Assembly: GCF_028368995.1 (NCBI RefSeq)
Contig: NZ_JAQNDL010000001.1
Span: 2,506,001-2,570,000, forward strand
DNA: 64,000 nt
Source of the DNA: Nannocystis bainbridge
GTDB lineage: Bacteria; Myxococcota_A; Polyangia; Nannocystales; Nannocystaceae
Reading direction: 5' to 3'
Of the stretch, positions 32,954 through 43,275 are shown in pieces (the first letter of the stretch is position 1; every line of letters starts with the position of its first letter). The translations under genes and the position numbers were made by a program. The notes under the pieces were generated by a model that did no database searches, was not told the origin of the DNA, and worked only from the letters and a program-made list of their open reading frames with translations.

Positions 32954-34453
32954 GCCATCGCCGCGCTCGCGCTGCTCGCCTGCCGCGAGCCCACGAGCCA
33001 CGACCCCGAGGTGCTGGCCCAAGCCTGCAGCGTCACCGAGCCCGCGCGCATCGTCGCCGCCCCGCCCGGCTTCGTCGCCGCCCCCGACGCCTGGTACGGC
33101 CTCCACGTCCTCGGCGACGACCTCCTCTTCACCTTCGATCGCCTCGACGATCCCCGGCGCACCTACTGGCGCCTCGATCGCTGCACCGGCGAGCTCGCCC
33201 CGTTCCCCTCGCTCGCGCCCGGCCTCCACAACCCCTACGCGATCACCACCGACGCCGGGCGCATCGCCTACGCCAACGACGCGCTCGGCACTCACTACCT
33301 CGTCGACCGTCTCGACATCGCCGGCGACGACGAGCCCCGGCCCGTGCCGGGCCTGCCCGAGCAGCTCGGCGGCCTGCAGTGGGGCCTCAGCGAGCTGCCG
33401 TTCGTCCTCCACGTCGAGCGCCACGCCAGCGAGCACGGCGCCTACGCGGCCGGCATCGGCGGCGCCACCCACACCCTCTACCGCCACGACGGCGACCCCG
33501 ACGTCCCCGCCGTCGCGCTCGGCGAGTTCGTCCAGCAGGTTCGCATCGACGGCGACGACACCCGGCGCCACGTCCTGCGCGACGACGGCGAGCTGCACCG
33601 CCTCGACCTCCTCACTGGCGACAGCGAGCGCCTTCTCACCGGCGTCCGTCACTTCCACCCGCTCGCGCAGCCCGACAGGATGATCTGGCAGGAGCTCGGC
33701 GACGACCTCGCCGAGACGATCTACGTCCACGACTTCGCCACCGGCGACGACCTCGCGCTCGCCGTCAACGACTTCACGCAAAAGTCGTGGTGGCGCGACC
33801 CGGAGGAGGGCGACCTCGGCGGCGTCCAGCCCAGCGCCGACGGCAGCCTGCTCGCCCTGCCGGGCCCCGGCCGCGTCCTCGTCGCCCTGGTGCGCACCGC
33901 CGACGCCGAGGCCTTCACCATCCCCGAGCACCGCCGGTTCCTCGGCTTCCGCGACCTCCAGGTCATCCTCCTCACCGAAGAAGCGCCCGAGCGCGTCCTG
34001 GCGCTGTGGGACCCGATCGGCGGCCGCTTGCGCGAGTGGTACCGCGGCCCGCAGGTCACCGTCGCCCTGCGCCGCGTCGACGGCGATCAGGTCGAGTACT
34101 TCGAGGCCGACCCCGGCGGCTCCGCCGTCGGCACGCTCTGGCGCGTCGACCTGACCACCGGCGCGCGCGAGCGGCTGCTGACCCGCTCGACCGCCGCCCC
34201 CGCCGCGCTCGCCGACGGCCGCTACTTCCTCGCCTTCGAGCGCCGTCAACTCGCCGGCCCGCCGCTGTCCGGCTCGAGCTACCTCGGCGCGGCCGCCCGC
34301 GACCTCAAGCTCGTCGATCCCGCGACCGGCCTCTACACCACGATCGCCGACGACGTCACCGCTTACGCGTCCCTCGCCGACGACGGCCTCGTCTACTTCG
34401 CCCCGCAAGGCCCCGAACCGGGCGTGTGGGTCCACCCGATCGCGTGGAACTGA
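32939..34453 (+). CDS. Propeller-like lipoprotein, tandem paralog 1
   Basis: A 504-residue lipoprotein: MSLGSAIAALALLACR with Cys at about residue 15. The rest is made of repeated strands with Asp/Gly turns (LHVLGDDLLFTFDRLDDPRR, TYWRLDRCTGEL, DAGRIAYANDALGTHYLVDR, HDGDPDVPAVALGEFVQQV, LREWYRGPQV), best explained as a beta-propeller. Two more copies follow in tandem, sharing the motifs ACP/CS-x-x-EP, HDGDPD, REWYRGP and a GLYTT C-terminal strand. Its ATG is inside a 14-mer repeat unit. Function unknown, surface binding likely. Confidence 0.8.
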   Translation: MSLGSAIAALALLACREPTSHDPEVLAQACSVTEPARIVAAPPGFVAAPDAWYGLHVLGDDLLFTFDRLDDPRRTYWRLDRCTGELAPFPSLAPGLHNPYAITTDAGRIAYANDALGTHYLVDRLDIAGDDEPRPVPGLPEQLGGLQWGLSELPFVLHVERHASEHGAYAAGIGGATHTLYRHDGDPDVPAVALGEFVQQVRIDGDDTRRHVLRDDGELHRLDLLTGDSERLLTGVRHFHPLAQPDRMIWQELGDDLAETIYVHDFATGDDLALAVNDFTQKSWWRDPEEGDLGGVQPSADGSLLALPGPGRVLVALVRTADAEAFTIPEHRRFLGFRDLQVILLTEEAPERVLALWDPIGGRLREWYRGPQVTVALRRVDGDQVEYFEADPGGSAVGTLWRVDLTTGARERLLTRSTAAPAALADGRYFLAFERRQLAGPPLSGSSYLGAAARDLKLVDPATGLYTTIADDVTAYASLADDGLVYFAPQGPEPGVWVHPIAWN

Positions 34454-34512
34454 TCCGTCGCCCTCTTTCGAGTCACGACCCGAGAGTCACTCCCCCACCA
34501 CGCTTCAAGGCC

Positions 34513-36042
34513 ATGCCGCTCCGACCCGCTCACCTCGCCGCTCTCTCGCTGCTGCTCGCAGCCTGCGGCGAGGATGCGGTCGCGCCGGAGAGCTTCGCCG
34601 CCGCCTGCCCCTTGCGCGAGCCGGTGCGCCTGGCCGCTCCACCCGACGGCTGGCAGCCCGGGCCCGCGCGGGTCTACCCGTTCAAGCAGCTCGGCGATCA
34701 CCTGCTCTACAGCTTCGACGGCGCCGGCGACATCGACCCCGGCTACTGGCTCGTGCACCGCTGCGGCGGCGCCCCGCAGCGGTTCACCACCTTCACCCCC
34801 GGCACCGTCCTGCCGTTCGCGCTCGACACGGCCGACGGCGCCCTCGTCTACGCCGTCGATGCGCAGGGCCGCCACGTCCTGCTCGATCGCCTCGACGTGC
34901 CCGGCTTCGACGACCCGCGCCCGATCGCCGACCTGCCCGGCTACGACGCCCCCGGCGGCGTCCCGCACGAGGCCGGCTACGCCCTGTTCGCCCGCGTCAA
35001 TCGCCCCACCGGCGCCGGTCGTCAGGCCGCCGGCGTCGCCGGCGGCACCGCCGTCGTGCACACCCACGACGGCGATCCCGACGCGCCCGCGCTGCACCTC
35101 GGCGACGACATCGTCAGCCTCGCCCAGCACGGCGGCCAGCTGCTGGTCCTCGACGACGCCGGCGAGCTGCGCCGCGTCGATCCGTTCACTCGCGAGAGCG
35201 AGCCGCTGCAGGCCGGGGTCCGCTACTTCACCCTCGCCGCCGACGGCCGCCACCTGATCTGGCAGGCCCTCGGCGACGACGCTATCGAGCCGGTGTTCCT
35301 CCGCGACCTCGAGGCCAGCGCCCGCCTGGCCGTCGTCGATCCCGGCGTCGATCGCGAGATCGCCGTCAACGACTTCGCCGCCCGCTCGTGGAACCGCATG
35401 CCCGAGCAGGGCCTCGCCGTCGGTCGATGGATCTGGACCGCCGACAGCCAGACCGCCGCCCTCGTCGGCCCCGACGACACCTTCGTCGCCGCCGTGCGCA
35501 GCGACACCGGCGAGCCGCTCGCCCTGCCCGAGCACCGCCAGCAGCGCGGCGCCCTCGGCGACGACCTCGTGCTCGTCATGCCCGACACCGACACCCTCGC
35601 GCTCGCGCTGTGGCGCCCGCAGGACGGCGACCTGCGCGTGTGGTACCGCGGCCCGGCCGACGCCACCGTCGAGGCGCGCGCGCGCGTCGGCGATGCGCTC
35701 GAGTTCTTCCTCGCCGACCCGACCGACCCCGCGATCGGCAGCCTCCTGCGCGTCGACCTCGGCACCGGCGAGCTGACCGAAGTGGCCCCGCGGATCGGTC
35801 ACGAGTACCAGCAGCTCGACGCCCGCCGCTACTTCACCGCCGTGCACGCCGAGCCGGTGCAGGCCGGCGCCGACATCAAGTGGACCTGGGACCTGCTGGT
35901 GTTCGACGCCGACACCCGCGTCTACACCACCGTCGCCGAGCGCGTCGACGACTTCGTCCACGTGCCCGACCAGGGCGTCCTCTACCTCGACAGCCGCGGC
36001 GACCAGCCCGGGCTGTGGGCCGCGCCGCTGACCACGAACTGA
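34513..36042 (+). CDS. Propeller-like lipoprotein, tandem paralog 2
   Basis: A 509-residue lipoprotein with lipobox LAAC (Cys about residue 18). It shares the layout of its neighbours: PLREPVRLAAPPDGW, a paired-Cys PLREP/VHRCGG start, LLDRLDVPGFDDPRP, HTHDGDPDAPALHLGDDI, VWYRGPADAT and VYTTVAERVDDF. It is co-oriented, with a 59-base gap from paralog 1. The stop codon is followed at once by a 14-mer array that runs into paralog 3. Confidence 0.8.
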   Translation: MPLRPAHLAALSLLLAACGEDAVAPESFAAACPLREPVRLAAPPDGWQPGPARVYPFKQLGDHLLYSFDGAGDIDPGYWLVHRCGGAPQRFTTFTPGTVLPFALDTADGALVYAVDAQGRHVLLDRLDVPGFDDPRPIADLPGYDAPGGVPHEAGYALFARVNRPTGAGRQAAGVAGGTAVVHTHDGDPDAPALHLGDDIVSLAQHGGQLLVLDDAGELRRVDPFTRESEPLQAGVRYFTLAADGRHLIWQALGDDAIEPVFLRDLEASARLAVVDPGVDREIAVNDFAARSWNRMPEQGLAVGRWIWTADSQTAALVGPDDTFVAAVRSDTGEPLALPEHRQQRGALGDDLVLVMPDTDTLALALWRPQDGDLRVWYRGPADATVEARARVGDALEFFLADPTDPAIGSLLRVDLGTGELTEVAPRIGHEYQQLDARRYFTAVHAEPVQAGADIKWTWDLLVFDADTRVYTTVAERVDDFVHVPDQGVLYLDSRGDQPGLWAAPLTTN

Positions 36043-36087
36043 CATGCTCTTTCCGTCATGTCCTTAAAAACATGTCTCGATAGACAC
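36042..36087. repeat. 14-mer array, 3 units, bridging two genes
   Basis: Units at 36042, 36056 and 36070, then ACAC at 36084. The array starts at the stop of paralog 2 (TGA 36040-36042) and contains the start codon and first ten codons of paralog 3. Confidence 0.9.
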
Positions 36088-37533
36088 CTCATCCTCGCCG
36101 TCGCCGGCCTGCTCGCCTGCGACCCCGACGAGCCGGCCCCGGCCTCGACCTGTCCCGTCGAACAGGTGACGCGCATGGCCGCCCCCGGGCGCGACTGGAA
36201 CCTCGAAGCGGGCTCTCGCGTCTCGTTCTCGGCCTTCGGCGATCGCCTGCTCTACACCTTCGACGCCTACGACGACCCCGACCGGAGCTATTTCTTGCTC
36301 GACCGCTGCGGCGGCGTGCCCGAGCGGTTCAGCCTCCTCGACGGACCCGCGTCCCGATTCACCGGCATCGAGACCGACGCCGGCTGGGTGCTCTACGCCG
36401 AGCGGGACGAACGCTACTTCGTCCTCGACCGCCTGGACGTCCCCGGCTTCGACGAACCGCGCCCCGTCCTCGGCCTCCCCGACATTCGGCTTCATGGATG
36501 GGGCGACGCGCGCCGCCTGATCTTTACCAGCGACTCCGAAGGCCTCTCCAACCTCTCCGGGGTCGCCGGCCTCGGCGGCCGGACCTACGAGATGTACATC
36601 CACCACGGCGACCCGGACGTCCCCGCCGTCGAGCTCGGCAAGACCATCGTCAACCCCCAGTACGCCGACGATCACATCCTCGTCCTCTCCGACGACGGCA
36701 GCCTGCGTCGCGTCGACGACCGCATCGGCGAGTCCGCGCTGCTGCTCGGCGGCGTCCGCCGCCACTGGTTCCACGCCGCCACCCGCCGGCTGATCTGGCA
36801 GCAGATCGGCGACGACATCAGCGAGCCCGTGTTCCTCCGCGACCTCGCGGGTGGCGAGGATCTACCGATCGCCGTCAATACCTTCGCCCAGCTGTCGTGG
36901 AACCGCCTGGAGCTGCCGGATCAGGGCGCGACCGGCAACTGGCTGTTCAACGCCTCGGGCAGCCACGCCGCGCTCTTCGGCCCCGAGCGCTTCGTCGCCG
37001 CCGTCGTCCGCACCGCTGACGGCGCCGCGGTCGAGCCGCCCGCCGACTCGCGGCTGCTCGGCGCCCCCGCCGACGAGTTCAGCCTGCTGTTCGACGACGG
37101 CGACGAGGCCGCGCTGGCGCGCTGGAACCCGGACGTCGGCGCCCTGCGCGAGTGGTACCGCGGGCCCTCGGGCGCCCCGCTGCCGGTGGCCTTCGCGCTC
37201 GAAGACGACTTCATCGACTACCTCGTCCTCGACCCGGACGGCAACGCGGGCACGCTGTGGCGCTTCGACCACCGCACCGGCCAGGCCACCCTGATCGCCC
37301 CACGCATGGGCCCTGCCATCCGCCTCGACGACGACCGCTACCTCACCTTCCTCTCCACCTCAAAATACTACCGCCCCGCCGATATCGTCCTCTTCGACCC
37401 CGACTCCGGGCTCTACACCACCCTCGCCAAGGACATCGACAACTACCACTACTTCCCGGACCAGGGCCTCATCTACGCCGTCAGTCGCAGCGACGCGCCC
37501 GGCCTGTACGCCGCCCCGATCCCGTCGAAATAG
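36058..37533 (+). CDS. Propeller-like lipoprotein, tandem paralog 3
   Basis: A 491-residue lipoprotein. The first residues MSLKTCLDRH are encoded by 14-mer repeat units, followed by LILAVAGLLACDPD with lipobox LLAC (Cys about 21). The body matches the two upstream paralogs (ECP/CPVEQVTRMAAPGRDW, FVLDRLDVPGFDEPRP, HHGDPDVPAVELGKTIV, LREWYRGPSGAPL, LYTTLAKDIDNYHYF). No other start gives a signal peptide, so the repeat-derived start appears to be used. Another repeat element overlaps the CPVEQV codons. Confidence 0.8.
   Translation: MSLKTCLDRHLILAVAGLLACDPDEPAPASTCPVEQVTRMAAPGRDWNLEAGSRVSFSAFGDRLLYTFDAYDDPDRSYFLLDRCGGVPERFSLLDGPASRFTGIETDAGWVLYAERDERYFVLDRLDVPGFDEPRPVLGLPDIRLHGWGDARRLIFTSDSEGLSNLSGVAGLGGRTYEMYIHHGDPDVPAVELGKTIVNPQYADDHILVLSDDGSLRRVDDRIGESALLLGGVRRHWFHAATRRLIWQQIGDDISEPVFLRDLAGGEDLPIAVNTFAQLSWNRLELPDQGATGNWLFNASGSHAALFGPERFVAAVVRTADGAAVEPPADSRLLGAPADEFSLLFDDGDEAALARWNPDVGALREWYRGPSGAPLPVAFALEDDFIDYLVLDPDGNAGTLWRFDHRTGQATLIAPRMGPAIRLDDDRYLTFLSTSKYYRPADIVLFDPDSGLYTTLAKDIDNYHYFPDQGLIYAVSRSDAPGLYAAPIPSK
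36148..36167. repeat. ACCTGTCC-CGTC-GAACAGGT hairpin, in-gene
   Basis: A 14-mer family element with an extended stem (ACCTGT/ACAGGT) and one internal mismatch, at the first Cys of mature paralog 3. Confidence 0.65.
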
Positions 37534-37602
37534 CTCTCGGGACATGTCCTCTCCGACATGCCCTTTCTTACATGTCTTTGAAGGCATGTCCGATCGGACA
37601 GT
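37534..37602. repeat. 14-mer array, about 4-5 units
   Basis: Units at 37542, 37556, 37570, 37584 and 37598, exactly 14 apart. The array begins immediately after the TAG of paralog 3. Confidence 0.9.
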
Positions 37603-37740
37603 CATTCACAGCGTCGGCAGTGAGCGTCCTGCAGAGCGGCCCCTGCGAGCGCGTTCTCCCGCATCGTCGGCTCGCTCCGTCGACGCGGCACCTCGAGCGT
37701 CCAGCCCGGCCGCCGCTGCGAGCATCCCCTCGCGCGCGAG

Positions 37741-37868
37741 GAGCCGCGCTTCGAGAGCCTCCGGCCCGCACTTCTTCACCGCCGAGCCGCGCTTCGAGAG
37801 CCTCCGGCGCCCACTTCCTCAACGCGCGCGCGCCGGGCCGCACTGCGAACTTCCGGCGCGCAATTCCT
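37741..37868. repeat. 43-base tandem repeat, 2 good copies plus 1 degenerate
   Basis: GAGCCGCGCTTCGAGAGCCT at 37741 recurs at 37784, within 43-base units that also share CACTTC-TCA. A third, diverged copy follows from about 37827. This is unrelated to the 14-mer family. Confidence 0.7.
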
Positions 37869-38076
37869 CACCGCTCCCCGCCGGGCCGCCGCTTCGGGCG
37901 GCCTGTCGCTCCTGAGCTGACCACGCCTCGCGCGCGCCGCGGTGCGCAGGCGCACCGCCTCGGGCCTGCGCTCCACGCTGCAGCGCCGCGGTGACGGTGC
38001 GGGCGCGCCCCGTGCGCGACCTCGCTCGCTGCGGGGCTGGCGGTGATGCTTCACCTCTGCTACCTCCCCGCGGACC

Positions 38077-39759
<1,683 letters not shown>

Positions 39760-39777
39760 CCTGTCCTCCGGGACAGG
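39760..39777. repeat. CCTGTCC-TCCG-GGACAGG hairpin after prfC
   Basis: A perfect 7-bp stem starting 1 base after the prfC stop codon, placed as a terminator would be. Confidence 0.8.
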
Positions 39778-39810
39778 CAGACGCGGACGCTGCGGCGCGC
39801 GGCCACAACC

Positions 39811-39824
39811 TGTCCTCCGGGACA
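39811..39824. repeat. TGTCC-TCCG-GGACA hairpin
   Basis: A second hairpin with the same loop, 49 bases on, before the kinase gene. Confidence 0.75.
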
Positions 39825-39923
39825 TCTCACAGCGCCCGCAGCGCCGCCCACGCGTGCGCGCCCTCGCCCGCCCGCAGGCCCGCGTGACGCGCCGGTGATC
39901 CGCGAGCCCCCTCGCGGTCGCTC

Positions 39924-42668
39924 ATGAGGGTCATGCCCGTCCAGCCCGGGATCGACGGCGACGCCGACACTCTCGGCGCCGACCGGTTGTCCGCGCCGTC
40001 GCCGCCCGACCCGACGCGCGAGACCGACGGTGGCTCGTTCCTTAGCACCGAGGCCGCGGGCGAGCCCGGCGGCACCCGGCGCAGCCGCGGCCCCGCCACC
40101 GGCGACGAGATCGGCGACTTCACGCTCGAGCGGCGCCTCGGCGAGGGCGGCATGGGCGTGGTGTTCGCCGCGTGGAGCCACAAGCTGGCCCGCCGGGTCG
40201 CCATCAAGATCCCGACCCGCAGCCTCGACGAGGTCGCGCGCGCCCGCATCGTCCGCGAGGCCCAGAGCCTGGCCCAGGTCGACCACCCCCACGTGGTCCG
40301 CGTGTACGAGATCGGCGAGGAGGGCGAGAACCTCTTCATCGCCATGGAGCTGGTGGAGGGCGTCACCCTCCGCAGATGGCTGACGGAGGCGCCGCGCGGC
40401 TGGCGGGAGATCGTCCAGATGTACCTGCAGGCCGGCCACGGGCTGGCGGCGGCGCATCACCAGGGGCTGCTGCACCGCGACTTCAAGCCGAGCAACATCC
40501 TGGTCGACGGCGAGGGTCGCGTGCGCCTGATCGACTTCGGCCTCGCGCGCATGCGCGACTCGAGCCGCGACATCGCGGCGACGGTCGACGGCGACGAGCC
40601 CTCGGGCCCCGAGTTCGTGCTGACGAGCCGCGCCGGCACGCCGCGCTACATGGCGCCCGAGGTCTACGACACCGGCGCGACGGTCGACGCGCGCAGCGAC
40701 CAGTACTCGTTCTGCGTCGCGCTGTGGGAGGCCCTGTTCGGCGAGCTGCCCGACTGGCGCCGCTCGGCCCCGCAGCCGAAGACGGTGCCGCCGTGGCTGC
40801 TCGCGCTGCTCCGCCGCGGCCTGGCGCTCGACCGCGAGGGCCGGTTCCCGACCATGGACGCGCTGCTGGCCGAGCTGACCGCCGGCCTGCAGCCGCGCCG
40901 CCGCCGGCCGCTGGCGCTCGTGGCCCTCGCCGCGACCGTCGGGGCCGGGCTCGGCGCGGCGCTCCAGACCCTCGGCCCGGCCGAGGCCTGCGCCGAACCG
41001 GCCGCCCTCGCCGACGCGCTGTGGCCGGCCGACCAGCGCGCGGCCCTGCGAGAGTCTGGCCATTCGGTCATGTCCGTAGAGACATGGTTCTCGGAACATG
41101 TCCTCGAGTGGGCCGACGCCAGCGCCCAGGCCTGCCGGACCCGCGACGAGCTCGCCCGCGCCCGCGCGGCGACCTGCCTCGACGAGCGCGAGCAGGCGCT
41201 GCGCGCGGTCGCGTCCGCGCTGGTGGCCGCGCCCGCGGGCCCCGAGGGCGCACCGAAGCCCGGCTGGGACGGCCGCCTGGCCCTGTGGGACCGCGCGCTG
41301 CCGCCGGCCGCCGACTGCGTCGACCCGCGCCGCCTGGCCTTCACCGTCGATCCGCCGGTCCATGTCGACCTGTCCGAAACGACATGGCTCGAAGAACAGC
41401 TGCACCTGGGCGCCGCGCTCGCGCTCGCGGGCGACCCGGCGGCCGCGGCGGCGCGCCTGCACCCGGCCCGCGTGCGCGCCGAGCAGGCCGGTGATCGCTG
41501 GCGCCAGGCCCGGGCCGACCTCGCGCTCGGCGTCGCCGCCATGCACCGCGGCGACGAGACCGGCGCGCGCCGCCGCTTCGAGACCGCGGCCAGCGACGCC
41601 GGGGCCGTGGGCGACGATTTCCTGGCCGCCGACGCCTGGCGCTGGCTGGTGTTCGTCGACGCGGCCCGCGACCCCGACCCCGAGCACGCGCTGCTGCTGC
41701 TGCCGCACGCCGAGAGCGCGCTCTACCGCATCGGCCAGGCGACCGGGCCGCGCATGATCGACCTGCAGCTGTCGGCGGCGTGGGCCGAGCTGCGCCGCGG
41801 CGACCTCGACGCAGCCCACGCCCGCCTGGCCCGCGCGCTGCAACAAGGCAAGGCCGACGAGGCGCTGGCCGCACGGATCTTGCGACACCACGCAGAGCAG
41901 GCCCACCAGCGCGGGCAGTCGCTGCCGGCCGTCGATCTGGCCCGCCAGGCGCTGAGCCTGCAGCTGCGCCGCGAGGGCCCGGACTCGCGCGGCGTCGCCG
42001 ACACCCGCCAGAGCCTGGCCCGCTATCAGCTCGCCGCCGGTCAGTACGCCGAGGCCGAAGCCAACCTGCGCGCCGCCCTGGCCGTCGCCGCCGACGACCC
42101 CGACGCCCGCGAGCGCGCCAGCCTCGAGCTCGACCTCGCCGTCGTCCACTACACCCGCGACGACCTCGCCGCCGCGCGCGCGGCCGCCGATCGCGCCGCC
42201 TCGGCCTTCGCCGAGGTCGTCGATCCGCTGGCCGGTCGCGCCGACCGGATCGCGCTCGCCAAGCTCCGCGGTGACCTGTCCCTCGGGACAGACGATCGCG
42301 CCGCCGTGCGTCACTACGAGGTCGGCCTCGCGCTGGTCGCCGCCGGCCCCGCGCTGCCGGAGACGCGCGACAACGCGGTCGCCATGCGCGTCGGGCTCGC
42401 GGCCGCGCGCCGTCAGCTCGGCGACCTGCCGGGCGCCCTCGACGCCATGCGGCACGCGCTCGCCGACCTCGCGGGCGTCGCCGCGGACGTCGCCGCTTAC
42501 GCCCATGGCACCGCCGCCGAGCTCGATCTCGGGCGCGGCGCCAGGCGCGAGGCCGAGGCCCACTGTCGCCGCGCGCTCGCGCTGCTGCGCGACGACGACC
42601 CGATGGCCCGCGAGCTGCGCCAGCTGCTCGTACGGATCCGAGCCGCCGGCCCCGCGCGGCGAAAATAA
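39924..42668 (+). CDS. Ser/Thr protein kinase with TPR sensor region
   Basis: A 914-residue Hanks-type kinase of the PknB group typical of myxobacteria. The kinase domain (about 57-315) has LGEGGMGVVFAAW, VAIKIP (Lys), LLHRDFKPSNIL, LIDFGLARM, GTPRYMAPEVYD and DQYSFCVALWEALFGELPDW. A membrane span follows (LALVALAATVGAGLGAAL, about 330-348), then about 550 residues of TPR-like helices. The kinase is therefore cytoplasmic and the TPR part lies across the membrane. Two 14-mer arrays fall in frame just after the membrane span. ATG 39933 is an alternative start. Confidence 0.93.
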   Translation: MRVMPVQPGIDGDADTLGADRLSAPSPPDPTRETDGGSFLSTEAAGEPGGTRRSRGPATGDEIGDFTLERRLGEGGMGVVFAAWSHKLARRVAIKIPTRSLDEVARARIVREAQSLAQVDHPHVVRVYEIGEEGENLFIAMELVEGVTLRRWLTEAPRGWREIVQMYLQAGHGLAAAHHQGLLHRDFKPSNILVDGEGRVRLIDFGLARMRDSSRDIAATVDGDEPSGPEFVLTSRAGTPRYMAPEVYDTGATVDARSDQYSFCVALWEALFGELPDWRRSAPQPKTVPPWLLALLRRGLALDREGRFPTMDALLAELTAGLQPRRRRPLALVALAATVGAGLGAALQTLGPAEACAEPAALADALWPADQRAALRESGHSVMSVETWFSEHVLEWADASAQACRTRDELARARAATCLDEREQALRAVASALVAAPAGPEGAPKPGWDGRLALWDRALPPAADCVDPRRLAFTVDPPVHVDLSETTWLEEQLHLGAALALAGDPAAAAARLHPARVRAEQAGDRWRQARADLALGVAAMHRGDETGARRRFETAASDAGAVGDDFLAADAWRWLVFVDAARDPDPEHALLLLPHAESALYRIGQATGPRMIDLQLSAAWAELRRGDLDAAHARLARALQQGKADEALAARILRHHAEQAHQRGQSLPAVDLARQALSLQLRREGPDSRGVADTRQSLARYQLAAGQYAEAEANLRAALAVAADDPDARERASLELDLAVVHYTRDDLAAARAAADRAASAFAEVVDPLAGRADRIALAKLRGDLSLGTDDRAAVRHYEVGLALVAAGPALPETRDNAVAMRVGLAAARRQLGDLPGALDAMRHALADLAGVAADVAAYAHGTAAELDLGRGARREAEAHCRRALALLRDDDPMARELRQLLVRIRAAGPARRK
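41054..41109. repeat. 14-mer array, 4 units, inside kinase gene
   Basis: Units at 41054 (degenerate), 41068, 41082 and 41096, encoding SVMSVETWFSEHVLEW shortly after the membrane span. Confidence 0.8.
41360..41402. repeat. 14-mer repeat, 2-3 units, inside kinase gene
   Basis: ACCTGTCC at 41368, ACATGG at 41382 and ACAGC at 41396; encodes VDLSETTWLEEQ. Confidence 0.75.
42277..42290. repeat. TGTCC-CTCG-GGACA hairpin, inside kinase gene
   Basis: A perfect stem in TPR-region codons (DLSLGTD). Confidence 0.75.
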
Positions 42669-42728
42669 ACCCGCCGATGTCGGATCTGCATGATCCGATC
42701 GACCTCGTCGCGCCACCCATATGCGCCG

Positions 42729-43208
42729 ATGTCGACCCGATTGAACCTCGTCCGCAGCACCCGTCCGCTGATCGCGTCGTTCGTCCCCGTGACGCTGCCG
42801 GACGGCCTCCTCACCGTGCGTTATGGCGCCAGCGGCAGCTCCCCGGTGTTCGAGTGCGTCGGCCAGCGCGTCACCGGCGGCCGCATCAACCTGTCCCGAG
42901 AGACATGGATCGCCTGGCAGGCCCGCGGGCTCGACCTGGCGATCGAGCCCGGCTCGCCGAGCCCGGCCCGCACCGTCCGGGTCACAGCCACCAGCGGCCG
43001 CCACCTGCTCAGCAGCGCCGGCCACCCGGTCCCGCTCGTCGCCACCGCGCAGCTCGGCGCTCGCCTGCTGTTCGATGGCGACGCCGGCATGAGCTTCAAG
43101 ATCGCGCTCGACGGCCTCGGCGCCGTCGAGATCGACCTCGGCGACATCAGCAGCCAGATCCGGCCCCCGCCGCCCAAGCTGCCGGTCGACGCGCCCAAGC
43201 CCAACTGA
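42729..43208 (+). CDS. Hypothetical beta-rich protein
   Basis: A 159-residue protein, probably starting at ATG 42729 (an in-frame ATG at 42690 is possible). There is no signal peptide. It has many short strands (LIASFVPVTLPDGLLTVRYG, ARTVRVTATSGRHLL, PLVATAQLGARLLFDGD, KIALDGLGAVEIDLG) and a Pro/Lys-rich tail. I recognise no family. It lies 60 bases after the kinase on the same strand and could be its partner. A 14-mer element encodes NLSRETW inside it. Confidence 0.65.
   Translation: MSTRLNLVRSTRPLIASFVPVTLPDGLLTVRYGASGSSPVFECVGQRVTGGRINLSRETWIAWQARGLDLAIEPGSPSPARTVRVTATSGRHLLSSAGHPVPLVATAQLGARLLFDGDAGMSFKIALDGLGAVEIDLGDISSQIRPPPPKLPVDAPKPN
42889..42909. repeat. 14-mer family element, in-gene
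   Basis: ACCTGTCCCGAGAG then ACATGG, 14 apart, in the hypothetical gene after the kinase. Confidence 0.65.
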
Positions 43209-43216
43209 GGGCGCAG

Positions 43217-43244
43217 ACCTGTCTCAAACGCCACGTCTTGACGG
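43217..43244. repeat. 14-mer repeat, 2 units, after a stop codon
   Basis: ACCTGTCTCAAACG at 43217 and CCACGTCTTGACGG at 43231, 9 bases past the TGA of the hypothetical gene. Confidence 0.6.
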
Positions 43245-43275
43245 CCGCCCGGACCGCGGGCTATTGCCGGGGTCG

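Larger units (their letters stand above)
37534..38076. other. 543-base intergenic region upstream of prfC
   Basis: No gene is seen. It begins with a 14-mer array (37534-37602) and then has GC-rich sequence with a degenerate tandem repeat (37741-37868). No clear promoter is visible, although TACCTC lies about 10 bases before the prfC start. Confidence 0.55.
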
